Origin: Tolypothrix campylonemoides VB511288
GTDB taxonomy: Bacteria; Cyanobacteriota; Cyanobacteriia; Cyanobacteriales; Nostocaceae
Direction: 5' to 3'
Assembly: GCA_000828075.3 (NCBI GenBank)
Contig: JXCB02000033.1
Span: forward strand, 600,660 to 664,659
DNA: 64,000 bases
Of the stretch, positions 9,475-18,328 are shown one piece after another. Positions within the stretch are counted from its first letter, which is position 1; each line of letters starts with the position of its first letter. The position numbers and the translations under genes are program-made. The notes under the pieces are model-generated. The model had not been told where the DNA came from. It was given only the letters and a program-made list of their open reading frames with translations, and did not search any database.

Positions 9475-10218
9475 ATGCAGATGACTCAGAGAGAGTGGCT
9501 CTTGCACAAACTTTTTAATGCCAAATTTTTAACAAGTTGTGTTTTGACCATTACACTTTTGTTTACTCAAGCGGCGCAAGCTGGATACAAACCGCCCCGC
9601 ACTCAAAAGCCGCCCAGTGGTTATACGGACTCCTCAGGTGTTAGAGGGGGGTGCCAAGCAAACGGTGTGCGCCCAGTCATTTTACTCGCGCCTGTGACAC
9701 ACGTCGGTCAAACGGCTTCGCTTCACCCAACGTTTGCTTGGTTTGTACCCCACTCACAACAGATATCTATGGAATTCACACTCTACGAGTTTGATGCAAA
9801 CGACCAACCAAGCAAGCTCGCTTACAAGCAACAGTTGCAAAGCTCACCAGGGATTATGACACTATCCTTACCACAGCAGGCACAAGATTTAACTGTAGGT
9901 AAAAAATATCTTTGGCAATTGGAAAGTTTGTGCAACCGTAACCGTCCTTCACGCAATTTACTTGTTCGAGCAGAAATTGAAGTTGTACCAACGCCATCAA
10001 ATTTGAAAATAGCGCTTTCTAATCAAGGCGAACCTTCCGAAAGAGTTAATTTATATGCTGAAGCAGGTATGTGGTACGACGCTTTAAGCGAAGCTCTAGC
10101 CTCCGCTAATAATAGAGAACAGGCAAAAGTTGCAGCAAGTTTGTTAGAAGATCTCGCCAAATCAGAGCAGCCACTACTAGATAAAGATTTGTCCAACATT
10201 GCTCTAAGTGACCAATGA
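9475..10218 (+). CDS. DUF928 domain secreted protein
   Basis: A 247-residue exported protein. GGAGAGG (9466-9472) favours the ATG at 9475 or, with better spacing, the one at 9481 (third codon). A signal peptide (about 1-36) ends AAQA. The DUF928 core starts near residue 57: RGGCQANG, ILLAPVTHVGQT, then HPTFAWFVP and KYLWQLESLC. The two Cys residues could pair in the periplasm. The function of DUF928 is not established; members are cyanobacterial and often near CHAT/CHASE2 genes. A paralogue lies at 38.4-39.2 kb, also next to a CHASE2 gene. Here it follows the CHASE2 kinase by 300 bp that show no other feature. Confidence 0.85.
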   Translation: MQMTQREWLLHKLFNAKFLTSCVLTITLLFTQAAQAGYKPPRTQKPPSGYTDSSGVRGGCQANGVRPVILLAPVTHVGQTASLHPTFAWFVPHSQQISMEFTLYEFDANDQPSKLAYKQQLQSSPGIMTLSLPQQAQDLTVGKKYLWQLESLCNRNRPSRNLLVRAEIEVVPTPSNLKIALSNQGEPSERVNLYAEAGMWYDALSEALASANNREQAKVAASLLEDLAKSEQPLLDKDLSNIALSDQ

Positions 10219-10250
10219 GGTGTACATTAATACACTTTAGATAAAATGGT

Positions 10251-10278
10251 GTAGAGACGTAGTATGCTACGTCTCTAC
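10251..10278. terminator. Strong 12-bp hairpin downstream of DUF928 gene
   Basis: Perfect arms GTAGAGACGTAG / CTACGTCTCTAC with a TATG loop start 32 bp after the DUF928 stop. No T-run follows. It may act as a transcript end or 3' stabiliser; the same GTAGAGACGT-type palindrome is a common intergenic repeat in cyanobacteria. Confidence 0.45.
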
Positions 10279-10285
10279 ATACAGC

Positions 10286-10378
10286 TAGGACTTACGCAAA
10301 AAACCTCTCAAACTCTTATTTCTCTGTGCCTCTGCGTCCTCTGTGGTTCGTTTTTCCGTTACCCATGCGTAAGTCCTA
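10286..10378. repeat. Short inverted-repeat element, AGGACTTACGCA family, copy 1
   Basis: Perfect 13-bp ends TAGGACTTACGCA (10286-10298) and TGCGTAAGTCCTA (10366-10378). ACAGC lies directly outside each end (10281-10285, 10379-10383), as expected of a 5-bp target duplication. The interior contains CTCTGTGCCTCTGCG and GTGGTTCG words. A second copy with the same ends and interior is at 62181-62295. Confidence 0.7.
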
Positions 10379-10425
10379 ACAGCTATAGAATTGTCACAAA
10401 TAACCCTTAACTCAAGGGTCGTGGA

Positions 10426-12870
10426 CTAAAGCCAGTTACCCACAAGGATGAATGGTGCCCAGTAGTAGGGATGGGCATATTGACCACTAGAAATCAGCGT
10501 CAGTTGCGCCCGACGCAAAGCCTCCGCTTTACTCACTTTGTTCTGGTACCATTCTGTATAAAATTTTTTCACTAAAGTGACAGTAGCAGCATCATTAATC
10601 GACCAAAGGGAAGCGAGAACACTTTTCACACTAGGGTTTACCACCACACCAGCCAAACCAAGACCAACACGGTTATCTCCAATAGCAGTTTCACACGCAG
10701 TCAGCAGTAGTAAATCTACTAATTTAGAACTGTGAGCAACACTACCAATCATATTATCTAGGTCAGTAAGAGTGAGCTTGGCATTATTGCCTGTGACGAG
10801 GAAGCTATCTTCCGGAACTGTCCCGAAGGTACCGTGAGTGGCAATGTGAATAATAGAGTAAGCAATTTGGCTCAGTTCAGGGTGCAGATGAGCGTATGTA
10901 AAATTTTCATCCAATAATTGCTTGGTATTCGGAATTTGTGCCACAACTTGATTAATTTCTTGTTTGACGTTAGTCAGCGCCTCATATGTTCGACCATCAA
11001 CTACCGCATTTTTGGTTAACCCTACAGCTAGCACCTTGAGATTTTCATGGTTCACTTTTTTAGTATTTGTTAGGGTTAGGCTGGGGGTTGTAGCGATCGC
11101 ATATCTCTGAACCAAGAATTCCTCACCATCATGCAGCGCCGCCATTGGTACTGTGCGAAGAATTCCATCATTGATAAAAACTAGAGTTTTAACGTGCAAT
11201 GAATCTAAATCTTTGGCGAAAGGACGAACTATCGAGTCGTACAGACTCTGTGCTTCTTGAGGGTTGTAAATTATGCTACTACGTCTCTCCAAACCTCTAC
11301 GAAATTCGTTGATTTGTTGTCTCAGGCTTTTTCTATCAATATATATCCACTTCAAGTGCTTTTCACTGTTAGGAAGACTCACTATAATCGCAATACAGTT
11401 TTCCAAAATAATCGAGTAAAAGACAGCAGTTGTTTTATCTGTATTTGCTTCAACTCTTTTTTTCTGAACTGGTGTTAAGGAAGATTTCCCGAAGTAATTT
11501 TGCAGTTCTACCAGTTTTAAATCTTCAACGTTGGTTAGTATATCGTTCAGTTTAGAATTATTATTGTTTTTAGATGCAGCTTCTACTAAACTTAATTTTA
11601 GTTCAATCAACTCGCGGTAAATTATTTCAAAATAGTCCTGCTCAGGCTCTTGTTTTGAATCAAAAATGACATGACGACTGCGGAGCAACTTTAAAGTACT
11701 AATAGCTGCTTTATAAGCTGTGATTGCCTTGAGAGGTTTATTTTGTGCTTTTAAAATGCGAGCAACTTGCCACTTCCACAAATACAAGCTATCTTTAGCA
11801 TTGACGTTTTCAGCAACAGACTCTGCTTCACGAGTTAACTTGAGTGCTTGCTCGTAATTATGGCGACACTTAGAAAGATGAGCAAGATAACCCAATGCAA
11901 AAGATAAAGCGCGATTATCTGCCAAACGTTGAGCAATTGATACGGCTTGCTGAAGTAGCTGTTGAGATGTGATGTATTCTGTCTCTAAAATTGGTTCTGG
12001 GCATTTAAATAAGGAGAAAGTGACATCATCATCCAAAACTTGTACAAATTTAGCTAATTCAATGACTGCATAAACTTTATCTTGTGAATCTGGTAGTTGT
12101 TCTAGCAACACTAAAGCTTCTTGCAATTTCGCTTTCACTAAGTTTGATTGTTTGGTGCGCTTTGCAGGTATAATTGAATTTATAAGTAAGCGTATTTCCT
12201 CTAGCTTATTTTTGTTCTTACGGGTAAGAATAAGGCTTTTTTGGAAGTATTTTAAAGCTTGGTAATCATAATTAAAACCTTGTTTTCTTAATATATCCGC
12301 ATCGTCATCATCACCTAATTCCACAGCGGAGTTTGCCCGAAAATAGTTGACTTGAGCAAGGCTTACGTATGTATTTCCTAAATTTTTTAAAGCAGAAGCA
12401 CGAAAGACAGAGTTTTTAATTGTATTAGAAATTTTTAAGCTATCCTGTAAATCTGAAATTGCTTGCTTGTAATCACCTTTTTGTTGATAAGCTTCCCCTC
12501 GGCTGGTCAAAGCCAATGCTTCTAAGACACTATTGTTATGGGCACGAGCAATTTGCAACACAGTGTTTAAAAGAGCGATCGCCGCTATTGGTTGTCCTAA
12601 GTTCTTATAAGCTTGAGCTTGCTGGGTAAGCATTTGCCCTACCTGTAGCCAATTTTTGGTTTGGCGATAGTAGGCAATAGCCTGTTTGCTTTCTTGTATC
12701 TGCTGCACCAGTTGACTAGCATCGCGAGTTTCTGCCGTTACTGCGTCCCCAACTCCCGATTGCCAAGGTGATAATGGAGTGTGATTCAGCCATAAGATAG
12801 ATGAAAGACTATACAGTAATATCAGTTTTAATGAGCGACGGACACTAGATATCTGGTGTTTGCTTGGCAT
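10426..12870 (-). CDS. TPR-CHAT domain protein (caspase-like fold)
   Basis: An 814-residue protein convergent with the DUF928 gene. The N-terminus has a basic, hydrophobic segment (about 8-30), likely a signal or anchor. Tetratricopeptide-like helical repeats span about 50-440 (for example SRGEAYQQKGDYKQAISDLQ). The C-terminal CHAT domain (about 480-814) keeps the protease-type dyad His679 in HIATHG and Cys726 in LTACET, plus SVLASLWSIND. CHAT proteins are caspase-related; known ones act in signalling or defence proteolysis. The TPR part probably binds a partner. Its adjacency to CHASE2 kinase and DUF928 genes parallels the locus at 38-43 kb. Substrates are unknown. Confidence 0.9.
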   Translation of the reverse strand: MPSKHQISSVRRSLKLILLYSLSSILWLNHTPLSPWQSGVGDAVTAETRDASQLVQQIQESKQAIAYYRQTKNWLQVGQMLTQQAQAYKNLGQPIAAIALLNTVLQIARAHNNSVLEALALTSRGEAYQQKGDYKQAISDLQDSLKISNTIKNSVFRASALKNLGNTYVSLAQVNYFRANSAVELGDDDDADILRKQGFNYDYQALKYFQKSLILTRKNKNKLEEIRLLINSIIPAKRTKQSNLVKAKLQEALVLLEQLPDSQDKVYAVIELAKFVQVLDDDVTFSLFKCPEPILETEYITSQQLLQQAVSIAQRLADNRALSFALGYLAHLSKCRHNYEQALKLTREAESVAENVNAKDSLYLWKWQVARILKAQNKPLKAITAYKAAISTLKLLRSRHVIFDSKQEPEQDYFEIIYRELIELKLSLVEAASKNNNNSKLNDILTNVEDLKLVELQNYFGKSSLTPVQKKRVEANTDKTTAVFYSIILENCIAIIVSLPNSEKHLKWIYIDRKSLRQQINEFRRGLERRSSIIYNPQEAQSLYDSIVRPFAKDLDSLHVKTLVFINDGILRTVPMAALHDGEEFLVQRYAIATTPSLTLTNTKKVNHENLKVLAVGLTKNAVVDGRTYEALTNVKQEINQVVAQIPNTKQLLDENFTYAHLHPELSQIAYSIIHIATHGTFGTVPEDSFLVTGNNAKLTLTDLDNMIGSVAHSSKLVDLLLLTACETAIGDNRVGLGLAGVVVNPSVKSVLASLWSINDAATVTLVKKFYTEWYQNKVSKAEALRRAQLTLISSGQYAHPYYWAPFILVGNWL

Positions 12871-13391
12871 AAAAGTGCTTGAATCATATATAAGTTTTAG
12901 ACAAATTTGGCAAGCATTCCAATGCAGGAGTTATATCAGCAATTCGTATGCGGTAACTAGTTGCTGCAGCACTTGAAATCTGTCTATTTATGACTTTTCC
13001 ATTAATTGTTATTTTGAAGTTTACAATTTCCATTGTGGCTTAATCATTGTAAATATTGGCTTAAAATAAACGTTTTTAATTGAAAAATCTATGTATAAAA
13101 CTGGTGATAAATTTTCAGAAAAAATGAATATCTTAACGAGAAAAACATGAAAAAAATATGTCATTTCGTAGGAATACTGAGACGAACAAAAGCTAAGTCA
13201 GTAGAATGCTGAAAGTAAAAATACAAAGTATACTATTATACGAAAAAACAAGAATACTGTTATTTTCCTGAGATTCTCAGACAATGTTATTTCTACTGAG
13301 GGAGACTTTCTGGCAAAAGAAATTTGCTTTTTTCCGTGCCACTATAGAGAATAGAAAGCCAAATTCAGCAATAGGAAGGCAAAATAAGGCT
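12871..13391. other. AT-rich divergent intergenic region
   Basis: This gap separates the CHAT gene (reading left) from rnz (reading right), so promoters for both should lie here. It is AT-rich with scattered A/T tracts. I see no hairpin, repeat or clear promoter motif. The in-frame extension of rnz to 13284 lies inside it and is judged non-coding. Confidence 0.5.
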
Positions 13392-14357
13392 GTGCAGATA
13401 ACATTTCTAGGGACGAGTTCCGGTGTACCTACGCGATCGCGCAACGTTTCCAGTGTCGCCCTGAGATTACCACAACGAGCTCAGATGTGGTTATTCGACT
13501 GTGGCGAAGGGACTCAGCATCAACTTTTGCGGAGTGACCTAAAAAGTAGCCAACTCTCCCGAATTTTTATCACCCATATGCACGGCGATCATATTTTTGG
13601 CTTAATGGGTCTTTTGGCTAGTTGCGGCTTAGCTGGAAATGTACAACGTGTTGATATCTATGGTCCACCTGGATTAAATGACTACTTGCAAGCCGCCTCA
13701 CGTTACTCTCATACTCACTTTTCCTATCCTGTCAAAGTTCACGTTGTACGTCCAGGGGTGATTTACGAAGATGATGAATTCACGGTAACGTGTGGTCTTT
13801 TGCATCATCGCGTCACTTCCTTTGGCTACCGCGTCTGTGAGAAAGACCGAGCAGGACGTTTTGATGTAGAAAAAGCCAAGGCGTTGCAAATTCCTCCCGG
13901 TCGCATTTATGGTCAGCTCAAACGCGGTGAAGTTGTGACCCTTACTGATGGGCGAGTAATTAACGGTCAGGAACTGTGTGGACCGACAGAAATTGGACGC
14001 AAAATTGCTTATTGTACAGACACAGTTTATTGTGATGGCGCTGTGGAATTGGCACAGGATGCAGATGTATTAATTCATGAAGCGACCTTCGCCCATCAAG
14101 ATGCAGATATGGCTTTTCAAAGGTTGCATTCCACAACGACAATGGCGGCGCAAACCGCTTTAGCTGCCGGAGCGCACCGACTGATTATGACACATTTTAG
14201 TCCCCGCTATGCTCCTGGAAATGCAATAGAGTTGAAAGATTTACTTGAGGAAGCTCGTGCTATTTTTCCTAACACAGAGATGGCATATGATTTTATGGCT
14301 TATGAAGTACCAAGGCGGCGGGACAAGGAGTTATATAAGACTGAGGCGATCGCTTAA
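13392..14357 (+). CDS. rnz: Ribonuclease Z (tRNA 3' endonuclease)
   Basis: A 321-residue tRNase Z, which trims the 3' trailer of tRNA precursors. The GTG at 13392 is chosen because family members begin with (M/V)[13 protein letters not shown]; the open frame extends 36 codons further up to 13284 but that part looks non-coding. The metal site THMHGDH is clear, with later ligands in CDTVY and in MTHFSPRY near the C-terminus. The family loop [14 protein letters not shown] is present. A single-gene unit: the upstream gene is divergent and a repeat element follows. Confidence 0.95.
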   Translation: MQITFLGTSSGVPTRSRNVSSVALRLPQRAQMWLFDCGEGTQHQLLRSDLKSSQLSRIFITHMHGDHIFGLMGLLASCGLAGNVQRVDIYGPPGLNDYLQAASRYSHTHFSYPVKVHVVRPGVIYEDDEFTVTCGLLHHRVTSFGYRVCEKDRAGRFDVEKAKALQIPPGRIYGQLKRGEVVTLTDGRVINGQELCGPTEIGRKIAYCTDTVYCDGAVELAQDADVLIHEATFAHQDADMAFQRLHSTTTMAAQTALAAGAHRLIMTHFSPRYAPGNAIELKDLLEEARAIFPNTEMAYDFMAYEVPRRRDKELYKTEAIA

Positions 14358-14387
14358 ATGCAGCCATAAAAACGCATCCTACATCTA

Positions 14388-14543
14388 CTCACATCTTGCA
14401 CCAAGAAAATTTGATGGTACTTCGTTACTCAGTATGAAACCAAAAGTCCTTTATATAGCGAGAAAAGCCAATAAAAATAATGTAGCTTTATTGCACATAT
14501 TTTTGGTTTGTACGGTTTTCTACGGATAGGTGCAAGATGTGAG
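14388..14543. repeat. Short inverted-repeat element with TCTA duplication
   Basis: Perfect 15-bp ends CTCACATCTTGCACC (14388-14402) and GGTGCAAGATGTGAG (14529-14543) enclose 126 bp of AT-rich, non-coding sequence. TCTA directly borders both ends (14384-14387, 14544-14547). It lies 30 bp after the rnz stop. The CATCTTGCAC end resembles the GATCTTGCA end of the element at 5162-5275. Confidence 0.7.
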
Positions 14544-14547
14544 TCTA

Positions 14548-15416
14548 CATACTTTAAATCTAGATGCTTTAACGGGCTTAGTATGAGAGATTTCCTCAAC
14601 ACAAGGGAATCTCTTTACTTTCCGCCCATTTTCTCTCATTTTTACGAAATCTTTAATTGTTAAAGTCAATAAAATTCAAAAAACCTCAGTATTTTATTTT
14701 TTCTTCAGTAAAGTAATACACAAATATATAAATTTAAATAGACAAATATCAAGCTTTTAAGCTGCTTGATAGCAAACATTCTGTATACGATTGTCATCTT
14801 TATCAAACTGGGAATCACACAAAAATATCACAGATACTTACCTGTTACCATTCAACTACTCATTGTATTATTCTTCGACGCCAAATATTCAAATATTCGC
14901 TTTACTTATCTTGTTATAATAAGCATTTACAGTTAATAGTAAAATTTAAAAATGTAGAAATATCTCTGTGTATTCACAAGTATCTTGAAATACTAAATAC
15001 GCTTAACCAGAGTACAACATTAAGTATATTCTACTTTTGTAAGCGTAGCAAGATTTATCATCAAAGGAAAACTAAACCAATTATTGTATAAAAAACTTAC
15101 AGTATAAAAAGCTTACAAAATAACTAGAAAGCCAAAAAAGCTCGACTAGTAACGATATGGTAAAGATAGGCAAAATTGGTTGACTATCTCTATCTTGTCA
15201 CTTAGGTTGAAATGAAACTAAAAAAAATCAGCAGAGGTGACATCTTCCAAGTGTTGTAGTCTGAAAAAAGATTTGCTATTTTTGGTGGATGTTGTTGCAA
15301 GTCAGAGAGAGCCATTAGCAATCTATGTCTTACTCTTGAACTCATGAGTGAAAATTAAGGGCAATGTTATCCCCAAGTTAAAATCGTGTATGGTGTAGGA
15401 ATAAAAGAAGGAGTTT
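14548..15416. other. Long AT-rich intergenic region
   Basis: Nearly 0.9 kb without a convincing gene on either strand. It is rich in A/T runs and would hold the promoter of the small ORF and co-polymerase gene that follow. No repeat longer than a few bases, hairpin with T-run or tRNA was seen. Confidence 0.5.
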
Positions 15417-15533
15417 ATGAACGTCACAAAAGTTGAGAAGAAATGTCTAGTGAGCGACTCCCTCCTGCACTTGTTTGAACTCCTAAAAAAATTTTCTCAC
15501 CATCTTGTAGAAAAAGTAATTCGGTATAATTAA
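15417..15533 (+). CDS. Candidate 38-residue small protein or leader peptide
   Basis: ATG at 15417 is preceded by AGAAGGAG (15406-15413). The 38 codons run without interruption to TAA at 15531-15533, and the last bases overlap the ribosome site of the next gene. The peptide is basic and leucine-rich (ending VEKVIRYN) with one Cys and no evident membrane span. Close coupling (13 nt between this stop and the next GTG) suggests co-translation or a leader role. No homologue is known to me, so conservation is the deciding test. Confidence 0.4.
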   Translation: MNVTKVEKKCLVSDSLLHLFELLKKFSHHLVEKVIRYN

Positions 15534-15546
15534 GAGGACTTTGATT

Positions 15547-17808
15547 GTGGCTGACATTAGTCTGGAGCGTGGGCAAATAGTTATTGCTTCCCCACAAAGC
15601 AAGATTAAGAGCAGAAAACTCTCTACAATTCTGCTTCGCCGACGCTTACAAATCTTGGGTGTTTCTGGCGTAGTCATGTCGGTTGCTAGCCTTCTGGCTT
15701 TAACTGCAAAACCGACTTATCAAAGTACTATACAGATACTGGTGAGTTCTCAGCTGAATCAAGGGGTAGGATCAAGTCATATCCAAGAAGGTGTAGAAAG
15801 TAATTTTACTAACCCTAATGTTGACATGATTGACTACACTCTTCACCATAAATTGATGCTGAGTTCCACGTTAATTCAGAAGGCAGTTAATTTGCTACGT
15901 TCTGATTATCCAAATTTGACAGTACAAGATATTAAAGGCAAAAAGGGTGAACAAAGCCCTTTAGCTATCAATTTATTAGAGCGGCAAATAGCAGAGAATA
16001 AAGTCATTCATCAAGTCTTTGAAATGTCTTTCAAGGACAACGAGCCAACGAGAGCACAAAAAGTTCTTCATGCTCTACAAAATGTGTATCAACAACATAA
16101 CATAGAGCAACGAAAACATAGTCTTTCTAAAAGGCTTTCTTTAATCAACGAAAGACTGCCCAAAATCAAAGACAAAATGGTTCAAGCTGAGAAAAATTTA
16201 GAAAAGTTTCGCAAAAAACATCATTTACTCAACCCAGAGGTGCAAAGCAAAATTCTTCTGGAATCTCTTGCTGATATTAAGAAACAGTTGAGAATCACTC
16301 GCGCACAGCTTAAAGACTTACAAGCTCGTTACGACAACTTAAAACAAGAATTGTCCTCCTCACCCGAAAATGCACTTATCTCCTTTCGTCTGAGTCAGTC
16401 AACTCGCTACCAAACACTACTGAATGAGGTTCAAAAGACTGACTTGGCTTTAACTCAAAAGCGATTGCGCTATACAGATGACTATCCAGAAGTCCAAAAA
16501 CTGATACAGCAGCGACGTACTCAAGTTGCGTTACTACAACAGGAGATTGGGCGATCGCTACCAGAAAAAGCAGTGCAAGCAATCTCAGTTGATTTGTTCC
16601 AAGAGAAACAATTGGGTACAGAAGAACCACTACTCACGGGAGGGCAAGTCACAGAAGTTGACTTGAAGCTTGTGGAAGAGTTAATTCAGGTACAGACAAA
16701 TGTCTTAGGGCTGCGTGCCAATGAAAAGAGCCTCGTTAACTCAGAAGCGCAAATTCGCGCCGAGCTTAGCAAATATCCTAGTTTGATAGCAGAGTACAAC
16801 CGCCTGTTGCCAGAAGTGGAAACAAATCGTAAAACACTTGAGCAACTGATGGCAATCCAACAATCTTTAGGATTGATGATTGCTCAAGGAGGGTTTGATT
16901 TGCAAGTATTGGAAGAACCCCAACCGGGAAGATATTTGGGTAGCAATAAGTTATTGATATTACTTGGGGGAATCTTATTAGCACCAATTTTCGGTATGAC
17001 AACCGCCTTGATGTCAGAAATCTCTAACGATGCCATCTCTTCTCCAGAAGAGTTACAGAGCCTGACAAACCTCCGTTTATTAGGGACAGTCCCAGAAATT
17101 TCACTGCTAAGTACAAAAAAGAAGTCGTTCCGCCTGCCTTTGCAACGACTACTACCTGGCTTCTCAAAAGAAGCTATATCTGACGAAAAGCAACTTAACG
17201 TCTACGCCTTATTGCCCTCCCATGAAACGCTCGATATGGCGTACCAAAACATTCAAATATCAAAGCCTTCTGTTCCCTACAAGTCTCTGATGTTGACTTC
17301 AGCACTATCAGGAGAAGGGAAGTCAACCTTGGCGCTAGGACTTGCAGTGAGTGCTGCAAGAATGCATCAACGCGTTCTATTGATTGATGCCAACCTACGA
17401 CAGCCAAACCTCCACAAAATTTTGGGATTAACCAATGATTGGGGACTCTCCCTGTTATTAGTTGAGGAAACAAATTCCTCAGTTAAGGAATACATCCAGC
17501 CCATTCATCCCTCTATTGATGTTTTAGCTGCTGGACCAACACCTGAAGATACAGTTAAGCTATTGAGTTCTGCGCGGATGAAAGAACTGCTTGAGTTTTT
17601 CGAGCAAACTTATGACGTTGTGCTAATAGATACTTCTGCCATTCTCGGCACAGTTGATGCCAGGATTGTGGCATCTCTGTGTAATGGGATTGTCATGGTA
17701 GGGCGCATGGATCAAGTGACCCATAATGAACTGATACAAGCGACAGACATCTTGAGGAACTTGAATCTGATTGGGATTATTGCCAATGGAACGAACCGTT
17801 CGCTGTAA
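15547..17808 (+). CDS. Wzz/Wzc-like polysaccharide co-polymerase with BY-kinase ATPase domain
   Basis: About 753 residues. AAGAGGA (15532-15538) sits 8 nt before GTG 15547, a better start than the TTG at 15541. Membrane segment 1 lies near residues 40-60, then a Wzz-type periplasmic part with long coiled coils (about 190-300 and 360-445), then membrane segment 2 (LLILLGGILLAPIFG). The cytoplasmic ATPase has Walker A SGEGKSTLA, Walker A' VLLIDANLRQPN and Walker B VVLIDTSA. Such proteins set chain length and drive export of capsule or exopolysaccharide. The C-terminus ends NGTNRSL with no tyrosine cluster, so the usual autophosphorylated tail is missing. No other polysaccharide genes are adjacent. 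Confidence 0.88.
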   Translation: MADISLERGQIVIASPQSKIKSRKLSTILLRRRLQILGVSGVVMSVASLLALTAKPTYQSTIQILVSSQLNQGVGSSHIQEGVESNFTNPNVDMIDYTLHHKLMLSSTLIQKAVNLLRSDYPNLTVQDIKGKKGEQSPLAINLLERQIAENKVIHQVFEMSFKDNEPTRAQKVLHALQNVYQQHNIEQRKHSLSKRLSLINERLPKIKDKMVQAEKNLEKFRKKHHLLNPEVQSKILLESLADIKKQLRITRAQLKDLQARYDNLKQELSSSPENALISFRLSQSTRYQTLLNEVQKTDLALTQKRLRYTDDYPEVQKLIQQRRTQVALLQQEIGRSLPEKAVQAISVDLFQEKQLGTEEPLLTGGQVTEVDLKLVEELIQVQTNVLGLRANEKSLVNSEAQIRAELSKYPSLIAEYNRLLPEVETNRKTLEQLMAIQQSLGLMIAQGGFDLQVLEEPQPGRYLGSNKLLILLGGILLAPIFGMTTALMSEISNDAISSPEELQSLTNLRLLGTVPEISLLSTKKKSFRLPLQRLLPGFSKEAISDEKQLNVYALLPSHETLDMAYQNIQISKPSVPYKSLMLTSALSGEGKSTLALGLAVSAARMHQRVLLIDANLRQPNLHKILGLTNDWGLSLLLVEETNSSVKEYIQPIHPSIDVLAAGPTPEDTVKLLSSARMKELLEFFEQTYDVVLIDTSAILGTVDARIVASLCNGIVMVGRMDQVTHNELIQATDILRNLNLIGIIANGTNRSL

Positions 17809-17874
17809 GTATCTCATGCAGATATAGTACCTAACTTTTCACTCTTATCTGGAAAACCTCGCTTCCATTCCTCT

Positions 17875-17897
17875 CCCCTTCCCTAGTAGGGAAGGGG
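17875..17897. terminator. 11-bp hairpin downstream of co-polymerase gene
   Basis: CCCCTTCCCTA / TAGGGAAGGGG with a single central base, 66 bp after the co-polymerase stop, followed by AAATATTT. It could end or stabilise that transcript. It directly abuts the left 47-bp inverted repeat at 17898, so it may instead belong to a repeat element. Confidence 0.4.
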
Positions 17898-17944
17898 AAA
17901 TATTTGGCGTTGCAGAATAGAAATATGAATTAGAGCGATCGCTA
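17898..17944 (+). repeat. 47-bp inverted repeat, left copy
   Basis: This 47-bp sequence, starting AAATATTTGGCGTTGC and ending AGAGCGATCGCTA, is repeated exactly in reverse complement at 19458-19504. The pair brackets 1.5 kb that contains only the methyltransferase gene and short palindromes. Confidence 0.9.
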
Positions 17945-18328
17945 ATATTGTCAGTAAAACCTATATGACAAGAGTTGAAGGAGATGCGGAGCCGTTTTAG
18001 ACATTATCTTGCTCGCTTACATCGTAAAACTTTTTGTTACTCCAAGACCGTTCGCGTAGCGTGTCCCGAAAGGACATAGAAATGCTTAAGCTCTCTATTC
18101 GACTAGTCATACAACAACTACGTACGGTTCAGTAGTGCTGCGGGCGCATAGCGCCCCCAAGCTTGAAGCGATTGCACACAGCGCAGTGCCCCTTGGGCAA
18201 TCGCATAATTCATATTTTCATTCAGCAACGCCAGAAGAAATGAGTTGATAATTAATATCTCAAGCAATATTTGGTTAAAATTAAGTCAAAATAAGAATTA
18301 TTAGCTCTAAACCCTGAAAAATAGTAAT
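17945..18328. other. Repeat-rich intergenic region before methyltransferase
   Basis: It holds short palindromic words common in Nostocales genomes: TTCGCGTAGCGTGTCCCGAA near 18050, a GGGCGC-ATA-GCGCCC hairpin at 18142-18156 and GCGATTGCACACAGCG-type repeats to about 18205. No coding sequence is supported. The methyltransferase promoter should lie in the AT-rich last 110 bp. Confidence 0.5.

Noticed and set aside
13284-13391. 36-codon N-terminal extension of ribonuclease Z
   Set aside because: Family members start at the [10 protein letters not shown] motif; the extension lacks similarity and a GTG with nearby AAGG is available.
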